This document shows positions 7,025 through 13,826 of a stretch of 17,954 nt of DNA, piece by piece. Origin of the DNA: Spirochaetales bacterium. GTDB taxonomy: Bacteria > Spirochaetota > Spirochaetia > DSM-27196 > SLST01. The notes under the pieces were generated by a model. That model was not told where the DNA came from. It was given only the letters and a program-made list of their open reading frames with translations, and did no database searches. The stretch is from positions 1 through 17,954 of the forward strand of contig JANQQY010000291.1 in the NCBI GenBank assembly GCA_028284845.1, written 5' to 3'. The position numbers were made by a program, and so were the translations under genes. How positions within the stretch are numbered: the stretch's first letter is position 1; each line of letters begins with the position of its first letter.

Positions 7025-7684
7025 ATGGAAGGAAGACTGCCGCTCAACAACCAGATGTCGGAGCTGCATCAGAGCATCCTCAGGATGGGGGCGCTCGTTG
7101 AGGAGGCGCTGAACAAGGCGCTTGAATCGCTTCGGAACGAGGATGTGGAACTCGCAACAGCCGTTGTGGAAGGCGACAAGGTCATCGACGCACTGCAACG
7201 CGAGATCGAAGATCTCGCGACGACCATCATCGCTACCGAGCAACCCGGCGCCACCGATCTCAGAGACATCATGACCGCGGCCAAGATTGCCGCGGACTTG
7301 GAACGGATTGGGGATCACGCGCGTCACATCGCGCGCGCCGTGGAGAAACTGCCGAGCGAGTTGATCGTAGCCTCCGTTCCCAGCATAGAATCGATGGCGC
7401 GGACCGGAACACAGATGGTGCACGACGCGCTCACAGCGTTTGTCGAGCAAGACGCCACATATGCAAAGGCGGTGGCGGAGCGGGATGACCAAATTGACAA
7501 GGTGCACCGAGCGATGTACCAGAACCTGCTTTCCATCATGCGGGACAAGCCTGAGTGGCTCGAGCACGGCGTCGAACTGCTCTTCTTGAATCGGTACCTC
7601 GAGCGCTTGGGCGACCACGTGACCAACATCTGCGAATGGGTTGTCTTCTCGAAGACCGGCGAGCACGTCGAGCTCAACAAGTAG
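7025..7684 (+). CDS. phoU: PhoU: phosphate signalling regulator
   Basis: PhoU is a cytoplasmic all-helical protein that links the Pst transporter to the PhoR-PhoB system and represses signalling when phosphate is plentiful. The 219-residue protein has the two-fold repeat of three-helix bundles. The two metal-binding ExxxD signatures are seen in ERIGDHARHI (93-102) and ERLGDHVTNI (193-202). GAGGAG sits seven bases before the ATG. It begins 22 bases after pstB and ends two bases before the phoB start, in the common pstSCAB-phoU order. Length and motifs are ordinary for the family. Confidence 0.97.
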   Translation: MEGRLPLNNQMSELHQSILRMGALVEEALNKALESLRNEDVELATAVVEGDKVIDALQREIEDLATTIIATEQPGATDLRDIMTAAKIAADLERIGDHARHIARAVEKLPSELIVASVPSIESMARTGTQMVHDALTAFVEQDATYAKAVAERDDQIDKVHRAMYQNLLSIMRDKPEWLEHGVELLFLNRYLERLGDHVTNICEWVVFSKTGEHVELNK

Positions 7685-7686
7685 CA

Positions 7687-8379
7687 ATGGCCGGAGAACG
7701 AATCCTCGTTGTTGACGACGAGCGAGACATTCTTGAACTGATCAAGTTTAATCTCGAACGCGAAGGGTTCGAGGTCCACACCGTCGACAGTGGTGAAGCG
7801 GCACTCGCGCAGGCAAGCAGAATCGATCCGGACGTGATGGTACTCGACCTGATGCTTCCCGGAGTCGACGGCACCGAGGTTTGCAGGCGCATCAGAAGTT
7901 CCAGCTTAACAGCGCAGATTCCCATCATCATGCTCACGGCTCGAGCCGAAGACGCGGATATCGTGCGCGGACTGGAGACCGGCGCAGACGACTACATAAC
8001 AAAGCCGTTCAGCCCGAAGGTACTCGTTGCTCGCATTCGTGCAGCACTCCGACGTGGAAGCGGAGCCAACGACGAATCTACACACGACCTTGTGGAGATC
8101 CACGGGATACGAATCGATATCTCACGACACGAGGTCTGGATAGGCACGAATCAGATCATGCTCTCAGCAACGGAGTTCTCCATCCTTGAGTTTCTTGCGC
8201 GGAACCCCGGCTGGGTTTTCTCGCGAAACAAGATTATCGATACCGTCAAGGGGAAGGACTACCCAGTAACGGAGCGGTCGGTTGACGTTCAGATTCTCGG
8301 ACTCCGGAAGAAACTCGGTGCACAGGGGAAACTCATTCAAACGGTGCGCGGCGTGGGGTACCGACTCCAGGCTGAGTAG
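7687..8379 (+). CDS. phoB: PhoB-type response regulator (OmpR family)
   Basis: This is a 230-residue transcription factor with an N-terminal receiver domain and a C-terminal winged helix. Receiver residues are intact: acidic pair D10-D11, phosphoacceptor D54 in VLDLMLPG, T84 in LTARAED, and K106 in TKPF. The winged-helix domain (about 136-228) ends in the usual RSVDVQILGLRKKL (197-210) and TVRGVGYRL (219-227). The ATG at 7687 lies two bases after the phoU stop with only a weak ribosome-binding site, so translation is probably coupled to phoU. Position between phoU and a PAS-containing histidine kinase supports the PhoB assignment rather than another OmpR-family member. Its likely first target is the repeat upstream of pstS. 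Confidence 0.94.
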   Translation: MAGERILVVDDERDILELIKFNLEREGFEVHTVDSGEAALAQASRIDPDVMVLDLMLPGVDGTEVCRRIRSSSLTAQIPIIMLTARAEDADIVRGLETGADDYITKPFSPKVLVARIRAALRRGSGANDESTHDLVEIHGIRIDISRHEVWIGTNQIMLSATEFSILEFLARNPGWVFSRNKIIDTVKGKDYPVTERSVDVQILGLRKKLGAQGKLIQTVRGVGYRLQAE

Positions 8380-8387
8380 GGGCGCAT

Positions 8388-10223
8388 GTGACGCGGTCAC
8401 TCTATTCGCGAGTCTTCTGGCTCTACCTCCTCGCAGTAGGCATCGGTCTTCTCTTGATTGGATCGGCTACCTGGATTGTTCTGCGTCGTTACGACAACAT
8501 CCACGCGAGCGAGCGAATCGATACCGCAACACGGATAGCGGCCGCCGCCTACGAGCACTATGGCGAGGGCAAGCCGGTTGAGTCGGCGATCGACTACATG
8601 CTTGCGGCGACCGGCGACGAGATCGATCTGGCAATTGTCGACGAGAGCGCAATCCTCTCGAACCGAACGGGCGAGGGGGTACTTGATCTGGTTCTTGCGG
8701 CAGTCGACGGTGAAGATCTGGAGGAGACCGGCGTCGTTCGAATTGCCCCTGGGTCTCGGGTGATCTACGTACGTCGCCCGATCGACCGCGGGGCCAGTGA
8801 CGGTGAAGCAATCAGATACATCATTGGTGCGACCGCGCTCACTCGTCGCTCGTCAGTATCGAATATGGTGCTCGTACTCGCGCTGACCCTCGCCGGGGGG
8901 TTGATCGCCGGGTTGGCTCTTTTTATCCACGCCGTTCTTCGGTGGATCCGTCGGCCGATACGGTGGATCGAGGATACGGCTCGGAGTTTCGCGATTGGCA
9001 ATCTCGAGGTCCAGACGGTTCCAAAGGGTCCGGCCGAACTCGTGACGGTCGCGGAGACGCTCAACGAGATGGCGACAGAGCTCGAGCACCGGCTTGCGGC
9101 GATCAGCGATCAGCGAAACCAGCTCGAAGCGATTCTCTCAAGCATGGTAGAAGGGGTGATCGTCCTCGACCGGAACAGGACCATCGTCAGCATGAACGAC
9201 GCGGCAGGTCGGCTCCTCAACGTCGATCCAGCAGGAGCGACCGACCGAACCTTGATCGAGTACCTGCGCAACGCCCAGCTTGATGAGATCGCAGAATCTA
9301 CCGAGGGCGTGGTCCAGCCAATAGAGCGCTCGGTGACGCTCTATCGCGATCGCCCGCTCCATCTTCAGGTCCATGCGACTGCGCTCCGCGACGTGGCGGA
9401 GAACGAAACGAGTGGCACGCTGCTCGTTCTTAACGACATTACTCGGCTGCAACATCTCGAAGAGCTTCGAAAGGACTTTGTTGCGAACGTGAGCCACGAA
9501 CTAAAGACCCCGATCACCTCGATCAAGGGGTTCGTGGAGACGTTACTGGATGGTGCCGCCGACGAGCCGGAGAACTCGCGACGGTTCCTCTCGATCATTC
9601 TGAATCACGCCGACCGACTTCACGCGATCATCGAGGATCTGCTGAGTCTCTCGCGACTCGAGCAGAAGGACCAGCGAATCACCTTCTACGAGTTTCCTAT
9701 CGAATCGGTTCTTGCTTCGACGATCGAACTCTGTGGGCCTCGCGCGGACGACAAACAGATCTCGATCCAATATCGCGTTGACGGTGAAGACCACGCGTGG
9801 GGTAACCCGAACCTGATCGAGCAGGCGCTCGTGAATCTTGTTGACAATGCAATCAAGTACTCATCGGACGGAAGTGATGTCGAGATCGCGGTGATGTGCA
9901 ATGACGAGATGCTTCGGATCACGGTGCGAGATCACGGGCAGGGCATCCGAAGCCGCGACCTCCCTCGCATCTTCGAGCGCTTCTACCGTACGGACAAGGC
10001 TCGAAGCAGGGACCTTGGCGGCACCGGACTCGGCCTTGCAATCGTCAAGCATATTGCGCGTGCGCACCTTGGAGAGGTCACGGTCGACAGCGTCCTGGGC
10101 GAGGGCTCAACATTCACCGTCGAGATTCCCCAGTGGAAGACCGACGCCGAGCTGGAGTCCGGCCGGAGAGCCGGAGTCGGCGAATGGGACGCACTCACCT
10201 CCACATCTACACCACCTGACTGA
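8388..10223 (+). CDS. phoR: PhoR-type sensor histidine kinase
   Basis: The 611-residue membrane kinase pairs with the preceding response regulator. Domain order is TM1 (about 8-32), an extracytoplasmic region of about 125 residues (33-157), TM2 (158-184) and HAMP (185-237). Then come a PAS domain starting near 247 (AILSSMVEGVIVLDRNRTIV), HisKA with the phosphorylated H370 in FVANVSHELKTPI, and a HATPase domain. The last has an N box (LVNLVDNAIKYS, 481-492), G1 (DHGQGI, 515-520) and G2 (GGTGLGLAIV, 544-553). The start is GTG at 8388, preceded by AGGGG; an overlapping ATG two bases earlier is in a frame that stops at once. A sizeable extracytoplasmic domain makes it more like Bacillus PhoR than the E. 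coli protein. The last 17 bases overlap the convergent DUF445 gene. Confidence 0.93.
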   Translation: MTRSLYSRVFWLYLLAVGIGLLLIGSATWIVLRRYDNIHASERIDTATRIAAAAYEHYGEGKPVESAIDYMLAATGDEIDLAIVDESAILSNRTGEGVLDLVLAAVDGEDLEETGVVRIAPGSRVIYVRRPIDRGASDGEAIRYIIGATALTRRSSVSNMVLVLALTLAGGLIAGLALFIHAVLRWIRRPIRWIEDTARSFAIGNLEVQTVPKGPAELVTVAETLNEMATELEHRLAAISDQRNQLEAILSSMVEGVIVLDRNRTIVSMNDAAGRLLNVDPAGATDRTLIEYLRNAQLDEIAESTEGVVQPIERSVTLYRDRPLHLQVHATALRDVAENETSGTLLVLNDITRLQHLEELRKDFVANVSHELKTPITSIKGFVETLLDGAADEPENSRRFLSIILNHADRLHAIIEDLLSLSRLEQKDQRITFYEFPIESVLASTIELCGPRADDKQISIQYRVDGEDHAWGNPNLIEQALVNLVDNAIKYSSDGSDVEIAVMCNDEMLRITVRDHGQGIRSRDLPRIFERFYRTDKARSRDLGGTGLGLAIVKHIARAHLGEVTVDSVLGEGSTFTVEIPQWKTDAELESGRRAGVGEWDALTSTSTPPD

Positions 10224-11769
10224 GAACGACCTGTATCCCCCCAATAATCGAACCGAGAAGCGCTCCAAAGAGGTTGATCCATTTGAGGTGGCGAGCGATC
10301 ACCATCAGGAGGAGCTGTTCAACGCTCTCCATGTCGAGGCCGTTGATCTTGTTGACGACCATCGTGTAGACATCGAGGCCGCTGATGATCTCCGGCACAC
10401 GACGCGCTACCAAGGTCTGAAGGCGAACCGTCAGGAAGTGATCGATGCTCTCCTTGTCGTCCGAAGCGATCGGAAGAAGCTCTGACAACGGTACGCGCTC
10501 CGGGCCGGCAAGCCGCTCCCGCACGAAGGTGACGACCCGGGAGGCGAGTCGCATCCTATTGGTGTGATCACCCACCCAGCGTTCTGCAATGGCGACAACT
10601 CGTTCCACCACTTGCTCCTGAGGCGTACCGGCGACCTTCTCAATGAGGGTTCCAATATCTTCGCCACCGTGACGAATCGTGAACCCATTGACCGCATCCG
10701 CAAGCTTCTCTCTGACGTCATCACGCCGAATGAGCTTACCGGCGAGGGCGAAGAGACGAGAAACAAGCTCGTTTGCGTCGAGCTCAAAGCGCTCGAACAG
10801 CGACCGGACGCCGGTCGCCGCGATCTCTTTCACCTTGGCCTGCAACGCTACGATGAGTCGTCCCCGATTCTCCATGTCGCGACCGGCTCGGTCGACACTC
10901 GCGATAACGTCGTCAACGATCTCCGGCATCGTCTCCCGAAGGTTCTTGTCGTACTGTGTCGCCGACACAAGGAACCGCTGAAAGAGGTTGAGTCGTTTTA
11001 GAATCCGGCCCACAAGCTCGCGGCCATGTACCGAGAGCGCGTCACGCGTTGACTGCTGCCGCAAGAAGGCGATCAGGGCATCAAGGGCCGGCTCGTAGAG
11101 TCCCGGCACCACTCCCTGGATTCGCTCCACCGCAACACCACCAATGATGTCACCGAGAGGAGTGTCGCGTTCAAGATGACCCGTGAGCCAGTCACGCGCC
11201 GCCCTCTCAGCATTCTCAAAGAACGGACCATCGGTGGCAGCATCAAGTCCCCGGTTCACGAGCGCAGCCACCACATCAGCCGATGGGAGGAGTCGATCAG
11301 CGCGCATCTGCATCGCACCGCCGGCAAGCGAGTCTGTCGTCTTGCGGACGATCGTCGCGAACGAGTTCGAGGCAAAGAAGCTCTGAACGATTTTCTCAAA
11401 GACGCGGATCACTTCACTCTGCGCATGGGCGTCCGGAGACTCGGATCCGGTCACGCCATCAAGCACGTCGGCAGTGAACCTCGATACCGTCTCCTCCAGA
11501 GATCTGCTGAACTCATCGTCTTGGAGACGAGAGAGCAGGATGTCCTCCGTGAGAAGCTTCGTCGAGACCATTCGTGCAATGCTATGAGCAAGCCGGTCGC
11601 GTTGCCGGGGAATGATACCTGGAGTGAGTGGGATCCGAACTCCCAGGAAGCGCTTCTCCTCAAGCGGTCGGAAGAGCATCTTAATCGCAAGGGCGTTGGT
11701 GACGTACCCGATGACGGCGCCCAAGAGCGGTGGAAGTACGAATGGCAGAAGCGTGACGATCGTGTCCAT
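10207..11769 (-). CDS. DUF445 family membrane protein
   Basis: The 520-residue protein has a hydrophobic N-terminal segment (4-24) running into GYVTNALAIKMLFRP (21-35) and then PLTPGIIPRQRDRLA (47-61). These are the hallmarks of the DUF445 (YheB-like) family. A long, mainly helical, charged middle region follows, and a second hydrophobic segment closes the protein (WINLFGALLGSIIGGIQVVL, about 497-516). So both ends are in the membrane and the body lies on one side of it. The biochemical role of DUF445 proteins is not established. The ATG directly abuts the stop of the SH3 lipoprotein gene (TAGATG), and its GAGGAG ribosome-binding site is formed by that gene's last two Glu codons. The 3' end overlaps phoR by 17 bases, and no terminator is visible there. 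Confidence 0.88.
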   Translation of the reverse strand: MDTIVTLLPFVLPPLLGAVIGYVTNALAIKMLFRPLEEKRFLGVRIPLTPGIIPRQRDRLAHSIARMVSTKLLTEDILLSRLQDDEFSRSLEETVSRFTADVLDGVTGSESPDAHAQSEVIRVFEKIVQSFFASNSFATIVRKTTDSLAGGAMQMRADRLLPSADVVAALVNRGLDAATDGPFFENAERAARDWLTGHLERDTPLGDIIGGVAVERIQGVVPGLYEPALDALIAFLRQQSTRDALSVHGRELVGRILKRLNLFQRFLVSATQYDKNLRETMPEIVDDVIASVDRAGRDMENRGRLIVALQAKVKEIAATGVRSLFERFELDANELVSRLFALAGKLIRRDDVREKLADAVNGFTIRHGGEDIGTLIEKVAGTPQEQVVERVVAIAERWVGDHTNRMRLASRVVTFVRERLAGPERVPLSELLPIASDDKESIDHFLTVRLQTLVARRVPEIISGLDVYTMVVNKINGLDMESVEQLLLMVIARHLKWINLFGALLGSIIGGIQVVLSQVV

Positions 11770-12195
11770 CTACTCCTCTAACAACCGAGCGGCAACATTC
11801 TGCGCCCGGGCCTCGGAGTTTAGGGCCTCGAGCGTTGTGTTCAGAGCCCACCCTTCCGCGTCGCCGGCGACCAGATGATACCACCGGCCGACAACGCCCT
11901 GAAGATTGACGACCCTCGCATCGATGGCAATGATGCGTGCTATGTCCCCGCGACGCAGGTGACTCACAACCGCTTCGTCCGACGACGGCCCCCCGCGAAG
12001 CCGCAGGTAGGGAACGGTAATCACCGCCCATGTCGGCCGGGTATCAATAATCGAAGTCGACGGGAGCTCGACCGCCGGAACATCAGTTCGCGCACACCCC
12101 ACCAGCAGCACGATCAGACCAAGAACCAGACCCACGAACCGTTGACCGTTTTTCCCACTCGATGCATTCTGCGGTGTAGTGAAGCGACTATTCAT
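11770..12195 (-). CDS. SH3-domain lipoprotein
   Basis: The 141-residue protein has a lipoprotein signal peptide: R19, hydrophobic 20-32, and lipobox LVGC with Cys34. The n-region of about 19 residues is unusually long. The mature part has a bacterial SH3-type domain at about residues 57-122, with VPYLRLRGGPS (61-71), a LRRGD turn (80-84) and a terminal GWA motif (115-117). Such domains often bind peptidoglycan or other proteins. The start ATG (12195-12193) has AGGA upstream; a GTG at V21 is a possible later start but would lack the basic residues. Translation is probably coupled to the DUF445 gene that follows with no gap. Its 5' end overlaps that of the divergent gene at 12179 by 17 bases. 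Confidence 0.82.
   Translation of the reverse strand: MNSRFTTPQNASSGKNGQRFVGLVLGLIVLLVGCARTDVPAVELPSTSIIDTRPTWAVITVPYLRLRGGPSSDEAVVSHLRRGDIARIIAIDARVVNLQGVVGRWYHLVAGDAEGWALNTTLEALNSEARAQNVAARLLEE
12142..12170 (+). promoter_or_regulatory. Possible sigma-70-type promoter for the 12179-13804 gene pair
   Basis: TTGACC (12142-12147) matches the -35 consensus at five of six positions. It is followed after 17 bases by CATTCT (12165-12170), a weak -10 matching three of six. Transcription would start near 12176-12178, one to three bases before the GTG at 12179, which has no Shine-Dalgarno sequence. The promoter lies inside the divergent SH3 lipoprotein gene. The -10 is poor, so this is a tentative call. 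Confidence 0.35.
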
Positions 12196-12736
12196 CGTCC
12201 TGATTCTTTGCGCGGGAACACAGCTCGCTTCGGCGGACGTTTCACTCTTGCTACGCTCACGCCAGGCTGTGTTGTTCGCTCAGGATACTCGATTCGATCT
12301 TGGCGTTCAACTTGGGTCGGAGATAGGGCTTGGGATTGAGCGAAGATGGTCATTTGCCAACGAGGTCGATGCGGGGTTCGGTGGCGGTGCAGCCGTCGGA
12401 ATGGTTCTTCAGAGCTCCGGTCTGAACGGCGTTGTCTATCGCGGAATCGCCACGAGATCGATCTGGCTCCAAGGCTGGGCGACCGGGTCTGCGGGAATTG
12501 GTGGATCACTTGGGGTCACTCTGAACCTGGCCTCGTACGAGTTGACGAGTCTGCTCTTCTTCTTCCCGGAGGTCATCGTTGGACCGACGTTCGCTACCCG
12601 CATCACCGACCGGGCCTCAATTATGTGGGCAATTCCACTCTCGTACCAGTTTCGTTCCGACCTGGACGTTGCGTTCTCCGCAGGCCTGACAGGACGTCTT
12701 GCCGTGGATTTCCGATCTCCAGCGGCGTACTTTTAG
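12179..12736 (+). CDS. Predicted small outer-membrane beta-barrel protein
   Basis: I do not recognise the family. The 185-residue protein starts at GTG 12179 with a clean signal peptide (KR at 2-3, hydrophobic 4-13, likely cleavage after ASA at 17-19). The mature 166 residues lack transmembrane helices but show alternating polar/apolar strands rich in Gly and aromatics, such as FGGGAAVGMVLQ, VVYRGIATRSIWLQGW, GSLGVTLNLAS and YQFRSDLDVAFSAGL. The chain ends RLAVDF...AAYF, a terminal Phe, as in many proteins inserted by the BAM complex. This suggests an eight-strand-size barrel, as inference only. No Shine-Dalgarno sequence is visible. It is followed three bases later by the caspase-like lipoprotein, so the two are probably one transcript and possibly one functional pair. 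Confidence 0.72.
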   Translation: MKRLFIVLILCAGTQLASADVSLLLRSRQAVLFAQDTRFDLGVQLGSEIGLGIERRWSFANEVDAGFGGGAAVGMVLQSSGLNGVVYRGIATRSIWLQGWATGSAGIGGSLGVTLNLASYELTSLLFFFPEVIVGPTFATRITDRASIMWAIPLSYQFRSDLDVAFSAGLTGRLAVDFRSPAAYF

Positions 12737-12739
12737 CGT

Positions 12740-13804
12740 ATGGGACCTCGTGTCGCGCGCTGTGCAATTCTTGCATCCGCAGCACTCTTCTTGTACTCGT
12801 GTACGTTCTTCGAGGCGTCCGTCGTCCCGCCGGGGTTCGCCATCGTCTACGGCGTCTCCGACTACTACCCCGCGAGCCCACCAATCTCGGGCGATTCATA
12901 CGACTTGACCTACCCGGATGACGATGCGATTGACATGGCGGCGCTTCTTGTCGAGCAGGGGTTCGACGTCATTCTCAGAACCAACGAAGACGCAACCATG
13001 ACGCAGCTCGAGTTGGACTTCGCCGAGATTGGATCACGAATCGAGGCGAACGGCGGATCGGATACGCGCTTTGTGTTCTACTTCGCCGGCCATGGGTACG
13101 GCGACGGGATGGACTCAGTCTATGGGAGCAGTTTCCCGGATGCATGGGACTCCTACTTCGACTCAGAGTCGGGTGCGTCCGAGCCAACAGGGAGTGGCGC
13201 GTTCACAGAACAGCTCCTTCTTCACGATGCGATGCCGATCAACAGTATCTCTGTACAGAGCGTTGATGATGTCCTTGCCGTATTGGACGAGAGCCTGAGC
13301 GACGACGAACTCTCAGATCTGCTCGGCACGCTTCCGTCGTCGATGCAGATGGTCGTGATTGACGCGTGTCACTCCGGCGGGTTCCGCGGGTCGGGAACCG
13401 CGGCGGACACAATCCCGGAAAGCTACGAGGGTTGGGACGAAGGGGTGTCTGTGCTGGACACACTCGACGCGATCACGCTCTACCTCGACTACGGCTCGGG
13501 TCTTCTTGATGTTGGAGCCTCCGATGTCGGCGAACGGCAGGCCATTGTCATCTCGGCCTCGGGAGAACAAGAGTTCTTGTACGAAGGACCGGTCTACGGA
13601 AACGGGATCTTCACACACTATCTGCTTCAGACTCCCGCGGAGGCAGATCGCAACTTCGACGGATTGGTGACGGCGAACGAGGCGTACGCGTACGCCCGAG
13701 ATCAGATTGTCCGAGTAGAGAACGAATTCTTTTTTGGAGAGGGCAAATTCGTACCGCGCGTCTCAGGCGGGGCGGTCGATTTTGTCCTGTTTGAGGCGAG
13801 ATAG
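12740..13804 (+). CDS. Caspase-fold (peptidase C14) lipoprotein, orthocaspase-like
   Basis: The 354-residue protein has a lipoprotein signal (R4, R7, hydrophobic 9-19, lipobox LYSC with Cys21), so it should be anchored at the envelope surface. The caspase domain starts with AIVYGVSDY (34-42) and a YPDDDAIDMAALL helix (59-70). The catalytic pair is intact: H118 in FYFAGHGYG and C210 in VVIDACHSGG, the form seen in prokaryotic caspase homologues. Proteolysis after basic residues is expected from the family, not shown. The His-Cys spacing of 92 residues is longer than usual, owing to an acidic Ser/Gly/Asp-rich insertion at about 122-196. Residues 303-314 fit an EF-hand loop (D-R-N-F-D-G-L-V-T-A-N-E), suggesting calcium binding. 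There is no Shine-Dalgarno sequence; translation probably reinitiates from the upstream gene three bases away. Confidence 0.9.
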   Translation: MGPRVARCAILASAALFLYSCTFFEASVVPPGFAIVYGVSDYYPASPPISGDSYDLTYPDDDAIDMAALLVEQGFDVILRTNEDATMTQLELDFAEIGSRIEANGGSDTRFVFYFAGHGYGDGMDSVYGSSFPDAWDSYFDSESGASEPTGSGAFTEQLLLHDAMPINSISVQSVDDVLAVLDESLSDDELSDLLGTLPSSMQMVVIDACHSGGFRGSGTAADTIPESYEGWDEGVSVLDTLDAITLYLDYGSGLLDVGASDVGERQAIVISASGEQEFLYEGPVYGNGIFTHYLLQTPAEADRNFDGLVTANEAYAYARDQIVRVENEFFFGEGKFVPRVSGGAVDFVLFEAR

Positions 13805-13826
13805 CAGCGAGAGAGCTGATCGCACC

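Noticed and set aside
7555..7686. Upstream extension of phoB
   Set aside because: It only covers the end of phoU out of frame; the receiver domain begins at the ATG at 7687.
11176..11781. 201-codon plus-strand frame
   Set aside because: It is antisense to the DUF445 gene, with no ribosome-binding site or recognisable domain.
13805..13826. Bidirectional terminator between the caspase gene and uvrB
   Set aside because: The 22-base gap contains no inverted repeat or T tract.
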